A stretch of DNA of 44,259 bases from an uncultured bacterium (GCA_937910685.1 CALEMP010000180.1:1-44259); one strand, 5' to 3'. Positions 25,717 through 36,200 are shown, counted from the stretch's first letter. A program made the numbers and translations. Notes: generated by a model not told the origin, from the letters alone.

Positions 25717-28700
25717 TTAGTTGCCCACGAAGGGGTGGCTGCCCATATCCGGTGCGGAACCATCCGGGTCAGGACCGACAGCGGGATTGCCCGAGTCGAT
25801 TGCCGGTGAACCGGATTGGACCATATGGTCGCCAGCTCCAGGGTTACTGAACATGGGGTCTTGGTTAAGGGGTAGGGAAAGGCCCGTCGCCCAGGTTTGG
25901 AAGTCACTGATTGAGTGACTGACAGAGCCTTGGACGCCATGGGCGAAGGAACGCGTGACCGCAATCTCGGGGCCGCCCCAGAGAATGGAAGTCTCCAAGT
26001 CCAGGGACGCTGAGTTGCGCAAGTGGATCTGGGCACCGAAGTTACTGGCAACCGTGGACCGCAAGAGGTTCACATTACCACCGTCAAGCCAAAGGCCTGC
26101 ACCAGCAGAAGAGCTGTTGTTGGCTACAAGGCTCTTTTCCAGAAGCAGGTCTGACGAGTTCATCATGTAGCAACCGCCTCCCTGAGATGTGGCTTGGTTG
26201 CCAGTGATCTCTGAAGTTCGCACCACCGCCTGGACACCTTCCAGATACAAGCCACCACCGTTGGGAGCAATGTTATCCCGTATGGAGCAGCCTTCAATCA
26301 AGAGGGACGCGCCGTTGATCGCAGCCAACCCGCCTCCGGCTTGGGAGGCTGTGTTGTCACGCAGGTCACAATCCGTGAGGACCGCTGTGCCGCCCTCGAG
26401 CATGATGCCCGCGCCACGCTGTCCGTGGTTGTTGCGGATAGAGCAATCGCTCATGGTCAAGATCGCGTTGTTGCGCACCAAGATGCCACCCGAGGACTGG
26501 CCCATGTTGTTCTCGATGCTACAGTCAACCAGTTCCACTTGGGCACCGTCGGTCAAGAGCAAGCCGCCAGCGGCTCCTCCACCCCCAGTGATCACCAAAC
26601 CTTGCAGGACCGTTCCCGAAGTCGCGGCGCCCACAAAGGTGATCACTGGACCGATTCCGTTGCCGATCAAAGTCGCACCGTTGGCGGCAACGATCTCAAT
26701 GGACTGGTCGCGGATCAAGAGGTCGTTTACCGCGTAGACACCCGGTAGCACGTTCACTCGCATACCATCCGGCGCGCACTCAAGGGCGCTCGCCAGGGCT
26801 GTGAAGGGGTATTGCGCTGAGCCATTCTCGTGTCCGCTGCTTGCGCTGGCATCCACGAAAACCGCATCGACGATGCTCGAGGTGTCCGTCACCGTGAAGG
26901 TCACATCCTCGATCTCCGCGCCGTTATAAGCGGGGTCGCCACTCATGGCTGCCCCGATCTGTAGGGTGACCAGTTGGTCCCCGTCATTGATTCCATCCTG
27001 CACACCAGTGACGGTGATCCAATGGGCCTCTTCCCAGTCCTGAGGAGTGAAGATGACTTCAGTCTTGTCCAGCACGAGTGCCGATGGGTTTGAAGAGCTG
27101 ACGGCAACGATGACATCCGTCCCAGGTTTGCGCGGCAGGACCAGGCCCACCCGGCGCTCGCTGTCGGTGGTGGCGCTCATGGCACCACATCCCAGAAGAC
27201 CTTCTTCTTGAAGGGTGTCCTGGCCATCGAATAGGCGCTGTACTTTAGTGTCCAGCTCGTAAATGAATCTGGGTAGGGGCAGTCCGCCATCCATTCCGGT
27301 GGCGGGGATTTCCTCGACTATGGTTTGGGCTTCGCCGTTGCCTTTATCGACCACCGCGAGGTGATTGCCCAAGTGTCCATCCTTGAGGGGCAGGGACGGA
27401 GCGCTAAAGATCCCCGAGCGCATTTCGACTCGTTCATCAGTCAAGGCATGTAAGAATGCAATGAGGTCCTTCTGATTGTTGGGATGGTCCCGCAGCAGGG
27501 GCATGCCGAGCATGTCCAGCACCAGGTCTGGTGAGTTGTCGAAGTCCGCGCCGCGAGCATAGAACTGCACCACTTGTTCAAGGGTGCCATGGCTACCGCC
27601 GTGGAAGTAAGGGGCATTAAGAGCCACGTTACGCAGGGTCGGTGCGCGGAAGGCGCCGTTCATAAAGGTCACCTCGTTCGGGTCAACCGGCTCATGGGGC
27701 GGCTGGAGGTCGAGGTGCGCAACTGTCGGGTCACCCTGTTGGATGCGCTTGACGATCGACATGGGGCCGAATGGGCCATTGCGGCCCGCTCCCAGGTCTT
27801 CTTCAGTGGGACGAATACCGAGGTTGTAGTATCCCAGGTCGTAGACACCGTCCGGCATGGCGACCGGCACCACGACAACTCCGACGGTTTGCCCGTCGAT
27901 GATGACAGGATAATCCCCGGCATCTAGGTTGGCCTCTTCACTGCTGATCCAGTGCAGGTCCAGTTCCAGCTCGCAAATGCCCTGAGGGAGGTAGTTGCCC
28001 TCGATCTTGATAGTCATTTCAACTACGAGGGTCGGGTCGGGGAACAGCGGGTGAAAAGGTTTATGCGGGTACGCGGGGCCGGGAAACAGGTCGACAGCCT
28101 CGCGGCTGCTTTCGCAAGTGTCGTTGGGCCCAGGCACATCGCCAGTCATCAGTACTTGGCCATCGGGCTTCGTGACCGAAATCTGCTTGCCGCGGGGGTC
28201 AAAGTCCAGGAAGGGTTCGGTGAAAGAGGGTGTGGTGCCGATTATGAAGGAGCTCATCTGGCCTGTGGCCACGCCTCCCATCCGCTCAAGAGCACCGCCG
28301 CGCCCCTCGAGGGGGTCGTTTAGCTGGGTATAGGTGCCGCCTGCGAATTCGGTGCCCACGTGACAGGTGAAGCACCCCACGTCGATCGTGAAGAAGAGGT
28401 CCATGCCGCGTTTCTGGGCGGGGGTCAAGGCAGTCGTGTCTCCGGCAACAAACTCATCAAAGGGAGTCTGGTCGGAAACCAGACGCGACTGATAGCTGAG
28501 CAGAGCAAGGCCCCAGAAGAGGGAGAAGTTACTCTCCATCTGGCTGTGCCCGCCGATATCCGTGGCGGATTCCCACCACTCGGGCAAGAACGCATCTTTG
28601 ATCATGTCTTCGTAGGTCAAACTCGCAGCCATGCCGCGCTCGGGGTGAGCCGACAAGAAGCCAATGTGATAGTCCGTGGGTTCGACGAACTGGTGGAGCA

Positions 28701-29631
28701 AGGGGCGAGCAGAGATCAGCTTGCGCCCGAGTTGGACGAAGTCTTTCCCGTGGTAGCTCATTTCAACGCCGTTGGTAGGGGGCATTACCGCTTGGCTGGC
28801 GAGAGCGGCGCGGTCGATGGACACCTGTACGGGAGTCGCAACTCCGTTGATGCTCTGATAGACAAAGGCATTCGGATCTCGGGGACCGAACGGGTTCACG
28901 CCGTTGAAAATTGCATCCGCACGACCGTCCCAGAACAACCGGTGGCTGAAGACTGCGTTGATGACCGAGGGGGCGTTACGCGCAGTTCCTCGGTCCACGT
29001 TGATACCACCCACATTGAAGATGGAGTCGGCCAGAACGTCACCCTCTTCTTGGCCTTCGCCCGGGGTCACCGATTGGAACTGGCGATTTGAGACACCGGT
29101 GGACACGAAGTAGTCATCCACAGAGCGAATCAGGGGCGAAGCCTCGTCTGCGGGATCTTCTCGCAGGGTGAAGGGGAAGTCTCCCGCGTTGAGCTGTGCA
29201 TTGGGGCCCCATTCCCCGGGGAACTGGTGGAACTGGCCGTCGGCGCCGGCCGCGAGCTGGTTCTTGATTCGCCCATCGGCACCGGCGTTGTAGTGACAGG
29301 TGGCGCAGGCCGTCATGCCATCAGATCCGGCTTGAATGTCCCAGAAGAGTGCTTTACCCAAGCGGACTGCGGCTTCGAAGTCCTGCACAAAAGAGTCCAG
29401 GTTGGAGGGCATGGGGATCACCAGGTCGCCCAGGGCCACATCGGCCCCGCTTGTACCCACGTGCCGCGGTCCACGATTGCCGGTGTTGCCCCAACTGAGG
29501 GAATTTTTCCCGCCGGCTTGGTTGCTTTGGCCGCCTTGGCCTTGTGGGGTTGCAAAAGTTGCGCAGACTGCGAAGAAGGCGAGGCCAGTGAGAAGGCTAA
29601 CTTTATGAATGCTGTTGGAGAGGGGCTGCAT
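25717..29631 (-). CDS. Di-heme cytochrome c peroxidase fused to a right-handed beta-helix
   Basis: About 1,304 residues, exported (MQPLSNSIHKVSLLTGLAFF signal). The N-terminal half is a CcpA/MauG-type di-heme peroxidase. The first heme motif is CATCH (109-113) after RLGKALFWDIQAGSDG, the second CFTCH (420-424), with conserved blocks RNAPSVINAVFSHRLFWDGR, TPAQKRGMDLFF, and FRAPTLRNVALNAPYFHGGS. A beta-sandwich-like piece follows (SSNPSALVLDKTEVIFTPQ and WITVTGVQDGINDGDQLV). The last 330 or so residues form a parallel beta-helix of about ten rungs, such as LVDCSIENNMGQSSGGILV and LTDCDLRDNTASQAGGGL. It may reduce peroxide or oxidise a substrate at the cell surface while the helix binds a polymer. 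The start at 29631 is preferred; ATG at 29688 would add a non-signal-like N-terminus. Confidence 0.9.
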   Translation of the reverse strand: MQPLSNSIHKVSLLTGLAFFAVCATFATPQGQGGQSNQAGGKNSLSWGNTGNRGPRHVGTSGADVALGDLVIPMPSNLDSFVQDFEAAVRLGKALFWDIQAGSDGMTACATCHYNAGADGRIKNQLAAGADGQFHQFPGEWGPNAQLNAGDFPFTLREDPADEASPLIRSVDDYFVSTGVSNRQFQSVTPGEGQEEGDVLADSIFNVGGINVDRGTARNAPSVINAVFSHRLFWDGRADAIFNGVNPFGPRDPNAFVYQSINGVATPVQVSIDRAALASQAVMPPTNGVEMSYHGKDFVQLGRKLISARPLLHQFVEPTDYHIGFLSAHPERGMAASLTYEDMIKDAFLPEWWESATDIGGHSQMESNFSLFWGLALLSYQSRLVSDQTPFDEFVAGDTTALTPAQKRGMDLFFTIDVGCFTCHVGTEFAGGTYTQLNDPLEGRGGALERMGGVATGQMSSFIIGTTPSFTEPFLDFDPRGKQISVTKPDGQVLMTGDVPGPNDTCESSREAVDLFPGPAYPHKPFHPLFPDPTLVVEMTIKIEGNYLPQGICELELDLHWISSEEANLDAGDYPVIIDGQTVGVVVVPVAMPDGVYDLGYYNLGIRPTEEDLGAGRNGPFGPMSIVKRIQQGDPTVAHLDLQPPHEPVDPNEVTFMNGAFRAPTLRNVALNAPYFHGGSHGTLEQVVQFYARGADFDNSPDLVLDMLGMPLLRDHPNNQKDLIAFLHALTDERVEMRSGIFSAPSLPLKDGHLGNHLAVVDKGNGEAQTIVEEIPATGMDGGLPLPRFIYELDTKVQRLFDGQDTLQEEGLLGCGAMSATTDSERRVGLVLPRKPGTDVIVAVSSSNPSALVLDKTEVIFTPQDWEEAHWITVTGVQDGINDGDQLVTLQIGAAMSGDPAYNGAEIEDVTFTVTDTSSIVDAVFVDASASSGHENGSAQYPFTALASALECAPDGMRVNVLPGVYAVNDLLIRDQSIEIVAANGATLIGNGIGPVITFVGAATSGTVLQGLVITGGGGAAGGLLLTDGAQVELVDCSIENNMGQSSGGILVRNNAILTMSDCSIRNNHGQRGAGIMLEGGTAVLTDCDLRDNTASQAGGGLAAINGASLLIEGCSIRDNIAPNGGGLYLEGVQAVVRTSEITGNQATSQGGGCYMMNSSDLLLEKSLVANNSSSAGAGLWLDGGNVNLLRSTVASNFGAQIHLRNSASLDLETSILWGGPEIAVTRSFAHGVQGSVSHSISDFQTWATGLSLPLNQDPMFSNPGAGDHMVQSGSPAIDSGNPAVGPDPDGSAPDMGSHPFVGN

Positions 29632-29780
29632 GAGAAGAGAGGTTGTTGCTAGGGGGGATGTGATGGAGAAAATTTTTCCGCGCCACATCTCCTAACCTGC
29701 CTTAGCTCCCCTGTATTGAGTGATGACACCCAGTGTGCTTCCCGAATTGAGATCCACCTTTTGCCCCAAGGGAGGACGTC

Positions 29781-30017
29781 ATGGTTCAGGGTGTGAACGT
29801 TCATTCACTCCGGGAAGGCACCTCGGGGCTGCTGGGAGCTAACAATTCCGTCATGCTGCACCCCAGAGTGACTCAAGCTGAGAGCCATCTAAGGGAGCTC
29901 ATCATCCGAATGAGTCGAGATCGCCAAGTCTCGATACGGGGCGTATGCCCGATCGTCCCAAACCCTTGTCTCGACCCGAGGCATCGACCTTGCTCGGTCC
30001 CTATGGTCGCGGTTTGA
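29781..30017 (+). CDS. Possible small ORF with a strong ribosome binding site
   Basis: A 78-codon frame with AGGGAGG (29769-29775) five bases before its ATG, stronger than almost any other start in the window. The product is not recognised; residues 28-45 (HPRVTQAESHLRELIIRM) could form an amphipathic helix. The frame runs 17 bases into the 3' end of the convergent LOG gene, and the C-terminal third is not protein-like. It may be a real short gene, a relic, or chance. It is the only content seen in the 29632-30000 gap. Confidence 0.25.
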   Translation: MVQGVNVHSLREGTSGLLGANNSVMLHPRVTQAESHLRELIIRMSRDRQVSIRGVCPIVPNPCLDPRHRPCSVPMVAV

Positions 30018-30582
30018 CGCGCCAATTGGGCCGTTCGGGGGCTGTGAAAGCCGCCAGGGTGGGGATTAAGTCCGCCGGAGTCTTGGCCACAAGAAGCGTC
30101 GAGCGGTATTGGGGTTTGACGAAACCCTCTTGCTCGCAGTGGTCCATATGGGCCAGGAGCAGGTCGTAGTAACCATCTAGATTCAGGACGCAGACCGGCT
30201 TGTCATGGATCCCCAATTGAAGCCAAGTGAGAGTTTCAAAGAGCTCATCGTGGCTGCCGTGTCCACCTGGCAAGACAACGAAAGCGTCGGACAATGCCTC
30301 AAACCGGGCTTTTCGCTCGTGCAGGCTATCCACCGCTTCGAGTTGGGTGAGCCCCAAGTGGGCGACCTCCATTTCGATCAAGCCGTGGGGGATGACTCCG
30401 ATCACTTCGCCCCCCGCGCCCAGGGCTGCATCCGCAACGGCGCCCATGCAGCCCACCTTAGCACCCCCGTAGACGACCCCCATGCCGGCTTCGACGATGG
30501 TGCGGCCGACTTCTCTGGCGGCCTCTAGGTAAATGGGTCGGGACCCTGGGTTGGATCCGCAGTACACACAGATACGTTTCAT
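30001..30582 (-). CDS. LOG-family nucleoside-monophosphate phosphoribohydrolase
   Basis: A 193-residue Rossmann-like enzyme of the LOG ('lonely guy')/TIGR00730 family, which splits N6-modified AMP (cytokinin nucleotides) or AMP into base and ribose 5-phosphate. The start MKRICVYCGSNPG is typical, as are VYGGAKVGCMGAVADAAL and SLHERKARFEALSDAFVVLP. The signature PGGxGTxxE reads PGGHGSHDE here (105-113): catalytic Glu 113 is kept and Ser replaces Thr. The ATG at 30582 is chosen because the extra residues of longer frames overlap the next gene. It starts two bases after the PepSY-like gene and is last in the cluster. Confidence 0.92.
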   Translation of the reverse strand: MKRICVYCGSNPGSRPIYLEAAREVGRTIVEAGMGVVYGGAKVGCMGAVADAALGAGGEVIGVIPHGLIEMEVAHLGLTQLEAVDSLHERKARFEALSDAFVVLPGGHGSHDELFETLTWLQLGIHDKPVCVLNLDGYYDLLLAHMDHCEQEGFVKPQYRSTLLVAKTPADLIPTLAAFTAPERPNWRVKPRP

Positions 30583-30584
30583 GC

Positions 30585-31091
30585 TTAGGTTTTCCTCCGG
30601 CGTCGAACAAGATGTGGGAGCAGCCAAAGGTAGACCCCCGTGACCCAAAGTCCGCAGAGGATTAGGCCCGTGGGTAGGAAAACCCACAGCTTGAAGGAGT
30701 CGTGGAACCAAGAACCATCGTGAATCGACTCGATCCAATCCGATCGCCGTAGGGTGCTGGAAAGGACCTTGCCCGAGGAAGTGTCGATCTGGACCTCCCA
30801 CTGGTTCTTGCAGCGTACCTTGAGCATTCCCTTACTTGGACGCACATCCAGGCGGTCGATGTCCGCCCAGGACTCGACCCCGGCTTCAGGCACGCCCATC
30901 GTGACTTCCAGTACCTGATCCCAGGGCAGCAGCAATTCAGTGCCAGTGCCCAGCTGGGTGGGAGGCTGAATCCAGGCGGATTCCCTCTTCAACTGCAGGA
31001 CTACCCCTGAAGCCATAATGACCAGTAAGGGGAGTGCCGCGATCACGGCCCCCCAACGGTGTACTTTTCGATTCCACTTAGCTGCGCTCAT
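30585..31091 (-). CDS. PepSY-associated (PepSY_TM-like) small membrane protein
   Basis: A 168-residue inner-membrane protein with two membrane segments. The first follows KWNRKVHRWGAVIAALPLL, the second is FLPTGLILCGLWVTGVYLWL near the basic C-terminus (VRRRRKT). Between them is a periplasmic region with a PepSY-like stretch (WEVQIDTSSGKVLSSTLRRS) and ESIHDGSWFHDSFKLW, typical of PepSY-associated membrane proteins. Larger relatives are linked to iron-siderophore reduction or export; this short form has no assigned role. It lies 72 bases after tamA and two bases before the LOG gene. Confidence 0.8.
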   Translation of the reverse strand: MSAAKWNRKVHRWGAVIAALPLLVIMASGVVLQLKRESAWIQPPTQLGTGTELLLPWDQVLEVTMGVPEAGVESWADIDRLDVRPSKGMLKVRCKNQWEVQIDTSSGKVLSSTLRRSDWIESIHDGSWFHDSFKLWVFLPTGLILCGLWVTGVYLWLLPHLVRRRRKT

Positions 31092-31163
31092 GGGCCCGCA
31101 TGGTGAGTGTTGAGGGCCCGAGGGTCAAGGTTCTCCCCGCTGGACCTTGGTGTTGGGTCATCC

Positions 31164-33248
31164 TCAAAAGGGAACCCCCAGAGAAATATGCAGCACCCAA
31201 TCGTCCTCACGATCTCTGGCTTCCGGATTGAAGCCTAGATCTAAGCGTAGGGGACCCAAGGGCAACATGTAGCGCAGGCCGATGCCCACGCCCCAGCGAG
31301 GATCCGAGGGATTCAACCACTCGGAGGCATCAAGATTAACCGCCCCCGCATCTGCGAAGAGCGCCAGGTGCAGGCGTGGTGAACCCAAATCCTGGCGCAA
31401 TTCCAGGTTCACGGTGCTGAAAGACTCGCCGCCAACGGGATTTCCCTGGTTGTCCGTGGGACCCAACATGTCCTCTTGGAACGCGCGAACAGAGTTGTCG
31501 CCCCCGGTAAAAAAGCGCTCCTGAAGGGGCAACTCCACGGTGCCAGTGGGTTGGGTGACCCCCGTATGGACTGCGCCCACCAGGCGGGTTCCGTCTCTTA
31601 GTTCGAACACACGGTTGCCAGAGATCAAGAGCCGCGAGAACGCTAACTCGGAACCGATCGAGGGGTCGGCCCACTCCACCGAAGTCTGTCCGCTCCATCC
31701 ACTGGTGGGCAATAGGGGAGAGTCGCGCATCTCGATGCGGTGGCCCATCAGCAAAGAGGCTACGGTCGCCTTAGGGTCGAGGTTCAGGTTGATCGGCGCA
31801 CCGTCGCCCACCTTGACGTCCAGGGCCCTTTCTAATTGGATCTGGTAGCCGCCCATGGATGCGCTGCGACCGTGGGAGTCCCATTCCCGGGTGAGCATCG
31901 TGCTCAATCCAAACTGTTCGTTGGTGAAGGAGGGTTGTTCCCGGTTCTCGTATTCCAATGTGGTGTCCAGGATTAATTCTTCCTTGGCAAACCACGGGTC
32001 GGTCAAGCCGATGGCTGCGCGCTGGGCGCGCACGGCGGCAGTAACCTCGGCGCGGAGGGTCTGCCCTATCCCAAGGAAATTGCGGTCACGGGCACCGGCC
32101 TTGATTCGGAATAATTCATAGGAACCATAGCCCGGTTCCACCCAGACTTCCCGGGTGGCGCGTCGCTGTAGGTCGAAGACCAGTTCACGATCTGCGCCCT
32201 TCCCTTCGAGCCGGGGATCGACCCGCGAATAAAAACCGGTCTTGTACAAGCGCGCCGAGGATTGCCTCAGCAGGTCGCGGTTTGCCCAGTCGCCTTTCTT
32301 CAGCAAGGAGCGAGACGCTAGGAAGGCGGCGGAGCTCTTTGGGTCTCCCTCAAAGCGGACCCCCGCGATGTGGACCCGCGGGCCGGGAACCGTTTGCACC
32401 AAAAGGTCGATGCGCTGTTCCCCCCGGGGCTCTTGGGCGTTGATCACGACCTTGGCATCGGGATAGCCCACCTGCGCGAGTCGCTGCAGGATATTTCCCC
32501 GCAAGCTGACGGTGAGGTGTGAAGCGAACGGGCGTGGTTGCTCTCCGCCTTTCGGGTCCCGGGCAAAACTCTCTTGTAGGGACTTCCAGCCGGGGATCAT
32601 TGCTGCGGTCAGGGAGTCTTTGGGGAGGAGGTCCCCCAAGATGTAGCGCGGACCCTGATCGATGTGTATGTGGATCTCCGCTTCAGTGTTGGCTGGGTTG
32701 AATTGGATCCTCGGGGTGTCGATGAGCACATCTCGATATCCGCGCACAAGATATTCCCGGCGCAATTGTCCCACGGCCCCGTGCACCCTGGCGCGAATAA
32801 AGATCGGCGGCCCAACGCCCAAGGATCCGGTGTTGGGCCCGACAAGGGACATTGCAATCTGATCCCTGGGGAGAGCGTCGGCATTGCCCGTGACGATCAC
32901 CCCGGAGACCAAACAGCGCAGGCCCTCGTGAACCGTCAAGATCAATTGGGTGGGGGAGTCCGCTTCCCCACGGTTGATTTCAAAGTCCACCTGCGCTTGG
33001 GAGTAACCGTTGGAACGGTAGGCTTCTTCCAGGGCGAATGCGGCGTCGTCCCCGTGGGCCGGGTTCAGATTGGCCGCGGCCAAGTCCTGAAGGTCGAGGG
33101 CAATTGCGCGCATCATGTTGCGGCGACTGAGTGACTCGGCCCCTTGGAAAACCACATCCACGGGAGCCGGGCCCTCTTGTTGAGTTTGCTTGCCGTCAAG
33201 ACCGGCGCATCCGGCCAGCAGTAAAAGAATCCAAGACCATTGCTTCAT
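31164..33248 (-). CDS. tamA: TamA-like Omp85 outer-membrane assembly protein with a lipobox
   Basis: A 694-residue Omp85-family protein that helps insert beta-barrel proteins or move lipids with TamB. The N-terminal two-thirds hold POTRA-type repeats (HAAF-like ALEEAYRSNGYSQAQVDFEI; REYLVRGYRDVLIDTPRI; QRLAQVGYPDAKVVINAQ; KTGFYSRVDPRLEG). The C-terminal third is a surface-antigen barrel with ERFFTGGDNSVRAF, the VRGF loop-6 motif with Ala for Gly, and the ending GPLRLDLGFNPEA...LHISLGVPF. The signal peptide ends in LLLLAGC (Cys 14), a lipobox, which is unusual for an Omp85 barrel. The ATG overlaps the tamB stop (TGATG), so translation is coupled. BamA cannot be excluded from sequence alone, but the tamB neighbour favours TamA. 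Confidence 0.9.
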   Translation of the reverse strand: MKQWSWILLLLAGCAGLDGKQTQQEGPAPVDVVFQGAESLSRRNMMRAIALDLQDLAAANLNPAHGDDAAFALEEAYRSNGYSQAQVDFEINRGEADSPTQLILTVHEGLRCLVSGVIVTGNADALPRDQIAMSLVGPNTGSLGVGPPIFIRARVHGAVGQLRREYLVRGYRDVLIDTPRIQFNPANTEAEIHIHIDQGPRYILGDLLPKDSLTAAMIPGWKSLQESFARDPKGGEQPRPFASHLTVSLRGNILQRLAQVGYPDAKVVINAQEPRGEQRIDLLVQTVPGPRVHIAGVRFEGDPKSSAAFLASRSLLKKGDWANRDLLRQSSARLYKTGFYSRVDPRLEGKGADRELVFDLQRRATREVWVEPGYGSYELFRIKAGARDRNFLGIGQTLRAEVTAAVRAQRAAIGLTDPWFAKEELILDTTLEYENREQPSFTNEQFGLSTMLTREWDSHGRSASMGGYQIQLERALDVKVGDGAPINLNLDPKATVASLLMGHRIEMRDSPLLPTSGWSGQTSVEWADPSIGSELAFSRLLISGNRVFELRDGTRLVGAVHTGVTQPTGTVELPLQERFFTGGDNSVRAFQEDMLGPTDNQGNPVGGESFSTVNLELRQDLGSPRLHLALFADAGAVNLDASEWLNPSDPRWGVGIGLRYMLPLGPLRLDLGFNPEARDREDDWVLHISLGVPF

Positions 33249-36200
33249 CAGTCTAAATCCAGGCTAAAGCGCAGCCCGCCTCCATATGCCTCGTAGCGAT
33301 CCCGTTCGGCCACCAGCCAAAGGTGCCCGCCGGAGTAAAGGAATTCGTCTCTCAACCTCAGCCGGGCCTCAATGGTGACCAGTCCCGTTTCACTCACATT
33401 TCGGCCGCTCTCTACTTCTAGGCGATCGGCGATGGATGGTCCCTGCCCGCCGTCATCAAGCCAGTACTGAATCAGATCTTGGGCGATGTAAACCGTGACC
33501 GCTTGCACAGCTTCGTTGAGGCCCGAGCCCGCGGGCAAGGTCCCCGTGACCACCAGTAAGAGCAACTCATCCGGTGCAAGGGCAGGCACGGAAGAGAGCT
33601 GCACCAGGGGCTGGTCGATGTTTCCACTTACTTGTACGGTCACATCGTGACCCATCAGGCGAGATTCGCTCAAAACCTCGATGGCTGGAAAAAAGGGATT
33701 ACCAGCGGTGAATTCTAAGTGCCCGGCGATGAGTTCCAACTGGCCTGAGGGCAGGTTGACCACCGAGTCTTCCAGGTAAACCGATCCCTCGGGCAAGATC
33801 CCGCGGCCGTCTCCACTGAGGCGCATGTTGATGGTGGCATCGCCCCTAAAGATATTCATATCCACGCGCACCGGGTCGATGGTGCTTAGGTCTAGATCAA
33901 AGGTCATGTTTGCCAGGGCGCCATCAGGGAATGGTGCGATGTGCACTCCGCTGATTTGGCTCTCAAACGTAGGGCTGCCGTCGAACCCCCCAAGCAATTG
34001 AACCCGACTGGTATACCGTCCCCCGCGCAGGCCGATTTTTCCGCTGGTGTGCAGCGCACTCAGGGGGCCCTCGATGTTCAAGAGAGCATCTGCTCGCAGG
34101 CGCAGCTTGGAGTTACGCACCAACAGAACGTTCGTGCCCTTGAGGTCAAGCAAGAGGGTCGGCTCGCTGGCCTCTTCAAAAACCAAACTGCCGCTGCCTT
34201 CAAAAGGCGCAGATCCCAATTCACCACTCAGTTCATGGACCACAATGCGTTCCGTTTCCAATTGCGCACGCAGATGGAGCCTTTCGATGGGGGGCGCGTT
34301 GCCCTCTTTGAATTGGCCCTCGGAGATCACGAGCTGTCCGTCCAAGCGGGGGTCACCAAGGGATCCAGCTAAGCTGGCGCTTAGGTCCAGGTTTCCCCCG
34401 AGCCGGCGCAGGTTGGGCAGCAAGGGTTGCAGTTGGGCCATGTTGGGCACATGGGCCTCGACCTCGCCACTCATGGCTCCGTCCAGGATCTGGAAATCCG
34501 GGGCGCGCCAACGGTAGAGGTCATTGGCCAGATCAAGGTGCCCATCGAGCTGCAAGGTTGTATCGGGTCCGACCGTTGCCAACAGGTCGGTCACATGCAA
34601 ACCCGTGGGGCCAAGGGTCACCGATCCCACCAGCACCGCCGGAGTGTTGGCGATCTCGTCGGGCACGTTGGGGCCTTGCAAATTGAGCGCAGGTGCTTGG
34701 AGGTCCAATCCGGCCATGAGGTTTTCCCAAGGGCCTTGAACCGACAACTGTCCCTTGAGGCCCCCGTGTAGGCTGTGGGATCCCAAGGGAATCGGTAGGG
34801 TTTCGGGCCAGTCGATCGACGCCGCTAAGTCGGCGACTCCGGGGCTAAGAAGGTCTTCTGCGAGCAAGTTCAAGGGTAAGGACCCCGATGCAGACACGAC
34901 CGGATGGGTTCCCGACACAAGGCTCAGGTTGTTGATGGATAGGTAGCCATCGCCGCTGAAAAAGTCCCACTCCAACGCCATGGCTTGGCTGCTGCCGGGC
35001 AGCTGGATTTGGCGGATGTTGCCCGTGGTCTCTGCCCTGAGGCCGTCATTGGACCAGGCAAGGTCCAGATCGCTCGTAACACCCTCCACATGAAATGTTT
35101 GGAGCTGCCACCCATTGATGATGCCCATGGGGTTCAGATCTCGACTGATGATCTTGGCATTCAGGCTGCCGGTTTCGTCACTGGCTAGGTCCGCTTCTAA
35201 AATCCCCGCAGGGCCCACGAGGGAAAGGCGTTCGAGGTTCCAACCGGTGGGGTGTAGTTTCAGTTGGGCCGGGTTGGCGAGGGCAAGCTGACCAGAACCA
35301 TCCACCGCAAATCCAAGGCGCGTGAGGGTGATCGCGGTGCCCCCTTGCGTGGTGGGGAGCGATGCCTCTAGACCCGCGATCACAGTCAGGTGTTCACTGC
35401 TGATCTCGAGGTTCGGAGCCGAGACTACGCCATTTGTTACTTGTGCCCGTAGGTCTACGGCTTTGAGGGGTGATCCCTGCAAGACCAACCCGTCGCCAAG
35501 GACAGAGATCTCGCCCGAAGGGAGCTTCCATGGACCATCGAGTTGCGCCCTCAATTCGAAGCTGCCGCCGGGTTCCACGGGCATCAACCAACGGCCCGCT
35601 TCGGTAACGGAAACCGCAAGTTGAACTTGCTCAAGCCTTTGGCCGCTCCAGAGAAAAGATCCTGTGGCGTCGACTTGAGCGCCGCTTGCCTTGGTGTGAA
35701 AATCGGTCAAAGTGATGCGTTCATGGTCTGCCCTGGCCAAGATCTGCAAGTCACCCATGTCCACATCCCCGAAGCGGACGCCGATCCCGTTCAAACGGAT
35801 GACGCCCTCCGGCCGAAGCAATTCACCCTGGGCATGCAACTCACCCTCCAGTTGCCCACTCCACTGGGGTTGGTCCAAGAGTTCGCCGAGGGCGCTGAGC
35901 TCTGGAAAGTCGAGCTCCAGGTCGGCCTCGATGGTTGCGGGGGTATTGGCTTTAGGCACCAAGTCGATGACAGCTCGGTCTATGCGTGCATTCCCGCCAC
36001 TTACTTCCAACTGGCCTTCCGAAACCTGCAGCTTGCCTTCTGCCACGGTCAGGGCGAGGTCAAAGCGATGGTCGGGATGTTCGTGGTCCGCGTCTCCCCA
36101 AAAGGCGGGCAGGTTGGTTCCTTCTGCCCTGAGGATGCCCGTGATGTCCCGCAAAAATTCAGGCCCATGGGAAGTGCTGAGAGGCGCGCTCAGGTCCCTG

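Noticed and set aside
28360..29091. 243-codon plus-strand frame
   Set aside because: Antisense to the peroxidase gene, whose heme motifs fix the coding strand.
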